Positions 63,754 through 64,000 of a DNA stretch of 64,000 bases are shown here, one piece after another. Under the pieces are notes generated by a model. It had not been told where the DNA came from and made no database searches. It saw only the letters and a program-made list of their open reading frames with translations. The stretch's first letter is position 1. The number at the start of each line of letters is the position of its first letter. This DNA is from Lachnospiraceae bacterium. GTDB lineage: Bacteria; Bacillota; Clostridia; Lachnospirales; Lachnospiraceae. The translations under genes and the position numbers were made by a program. Where the stretch lies: NCBI GenBank assembly GCA_910574965.1, contig CAJTDB010000014.1, positions 1-64,000 of the forward strand, written 5' to 3'.

Positions 63754-63794
63754 CAACCTCACGCTTCATCGCTATCAATGTCACAACGTGTTTC

Positions 63795-63823
63795 ATTATA
63801 TAGGAAATTCCCGCATTTTGCAA
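63795..63823 (-). promoter_or_regulatory. Promoter of the S10-spc ribosomal operon
   Basis: TTGCAA (63823-63818) and TATAAT (63800-63795) are 17 bp apart on the minus strand, 240 bp before rpsJ. A run of A/T-rich sequence upstream (63825-63890) may serve as an UP element. Confidence 0.85.
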
Positions 63824-63896
63824 GTCATTTTTTTGCGGAATGAAAAAATATTTTTCACAAAAAAACAAATACTTTAAAATCTGTTTTTGTGCATCT

Positions 63897-64000
63897 TCAC
63901 TGCCAGCTTCGAATTTCACTGTTCTGCAAAAGCCACGGTTCCAGATGTTCTGAACGGACGGCCTCTGCAGTGAGTTCGATAGTAAAAACTTTCTCTGCAA
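63897..64000 (-). CDS. Possible 3' end of an upstream gene, partial
   Basis: One minus-strand frame is open from the window edge to a TGA at 63897-63899 and reads AEKVFTIELTAEAVRSEHLE, then PWLLQNSEIRSWQ. The composition is protein-like, but only 33 codons are visible. No family can be named. A different open frame in the same place (63710-64000) runs through the promoter and is not credible. Confidence 0.3.
   Translation of the reverse strand, partial: AEKVFTIELTAEAVRSEHLEPWLLQNSEIRSWQ

Noticed and set aside
63710-64000. Minus-strand 96-codon frame at the right edge
   Set aside because: It covers the S10 promoter and the early leader hairpin, so it cannot be a normal gene.

Overview
The window looks like a chromosome segment of a gut-type Clostridia, most likely Lachnospiraceae; the genus cannot be fixed from sequence alone. 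The reasons are the S10-spc-alpha order with a KOW-domain gene between map and infA, a zinc-type S14, an enlarged L17, lineage-type small genes beside birA and dusB, and Firmicutes-style strong Shine-Dalgarno sites throughout. Nearly all genes lie on the minus strand.

Layout. (1) 1-about 9.66 kb is the end of an integrative mobile element. It carries a repA-parB-parA replication/partition operon with two small accessory genes and one promoter, then a gene-poor stretch with repeats, terminators and a decayed replication-gene fragment. Next come a Tn916-type regulatory pair (sigma-like and HTH genes), a three-gene cargo operon (ABM-like protein, DUF3795 protein, WYL regulator), and a TnpW plus large serine recombinase pair next to lysS. 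(2) 9.69-24 kb is ordinary chromosome: greA-lysS; an operon of birA, DUF6145, dusB and an unknown gene; argF; an NfeD/SPFH pair; a SleB-type hydrolase; and dnaE-pfkA-TrmH methyltransferase. (3) 24-37.4 kb holds a DUF2971 gene and a sugar operon under a LacI regulator: RhaA-like isomerase, aldo/keto reductase, ABC importer, LyxK-like kinase and UlaE-like 3-epimerase. An ASRT-family gene is divergent. Together these fit L-lyxose/L-xylulose use better than classical rhamnose breakdown. (4) 37.65-39.6 kb is an AT-rich two-gene Septu-type (PtuA/PtuB) defence system. (5) 39.7-64 kb is rplM-rpsI, truA, the ECF transporter core (ecfT/A2/A1), a few single genes (GNAT, cyclophilin, PH-domain, aminotransferase), and then the full ribosomal superoperon from rplQ back to rpsJ with its promoter.

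The most unusual structures are a seven-copy iteron array inside repA with an exact 23-bp pitch, a pair of equal-length 114-bp elements with terminal inverted repeats, a cluster of palindromes before the recombinase, the lyxose-type operon with matching palindromic operators, the Septu system, and several structured leaders in the ribosomal operons. I saw no tRNA, rRNA or CRISPR array. All coordinates and matches were read by eye, without database searches.
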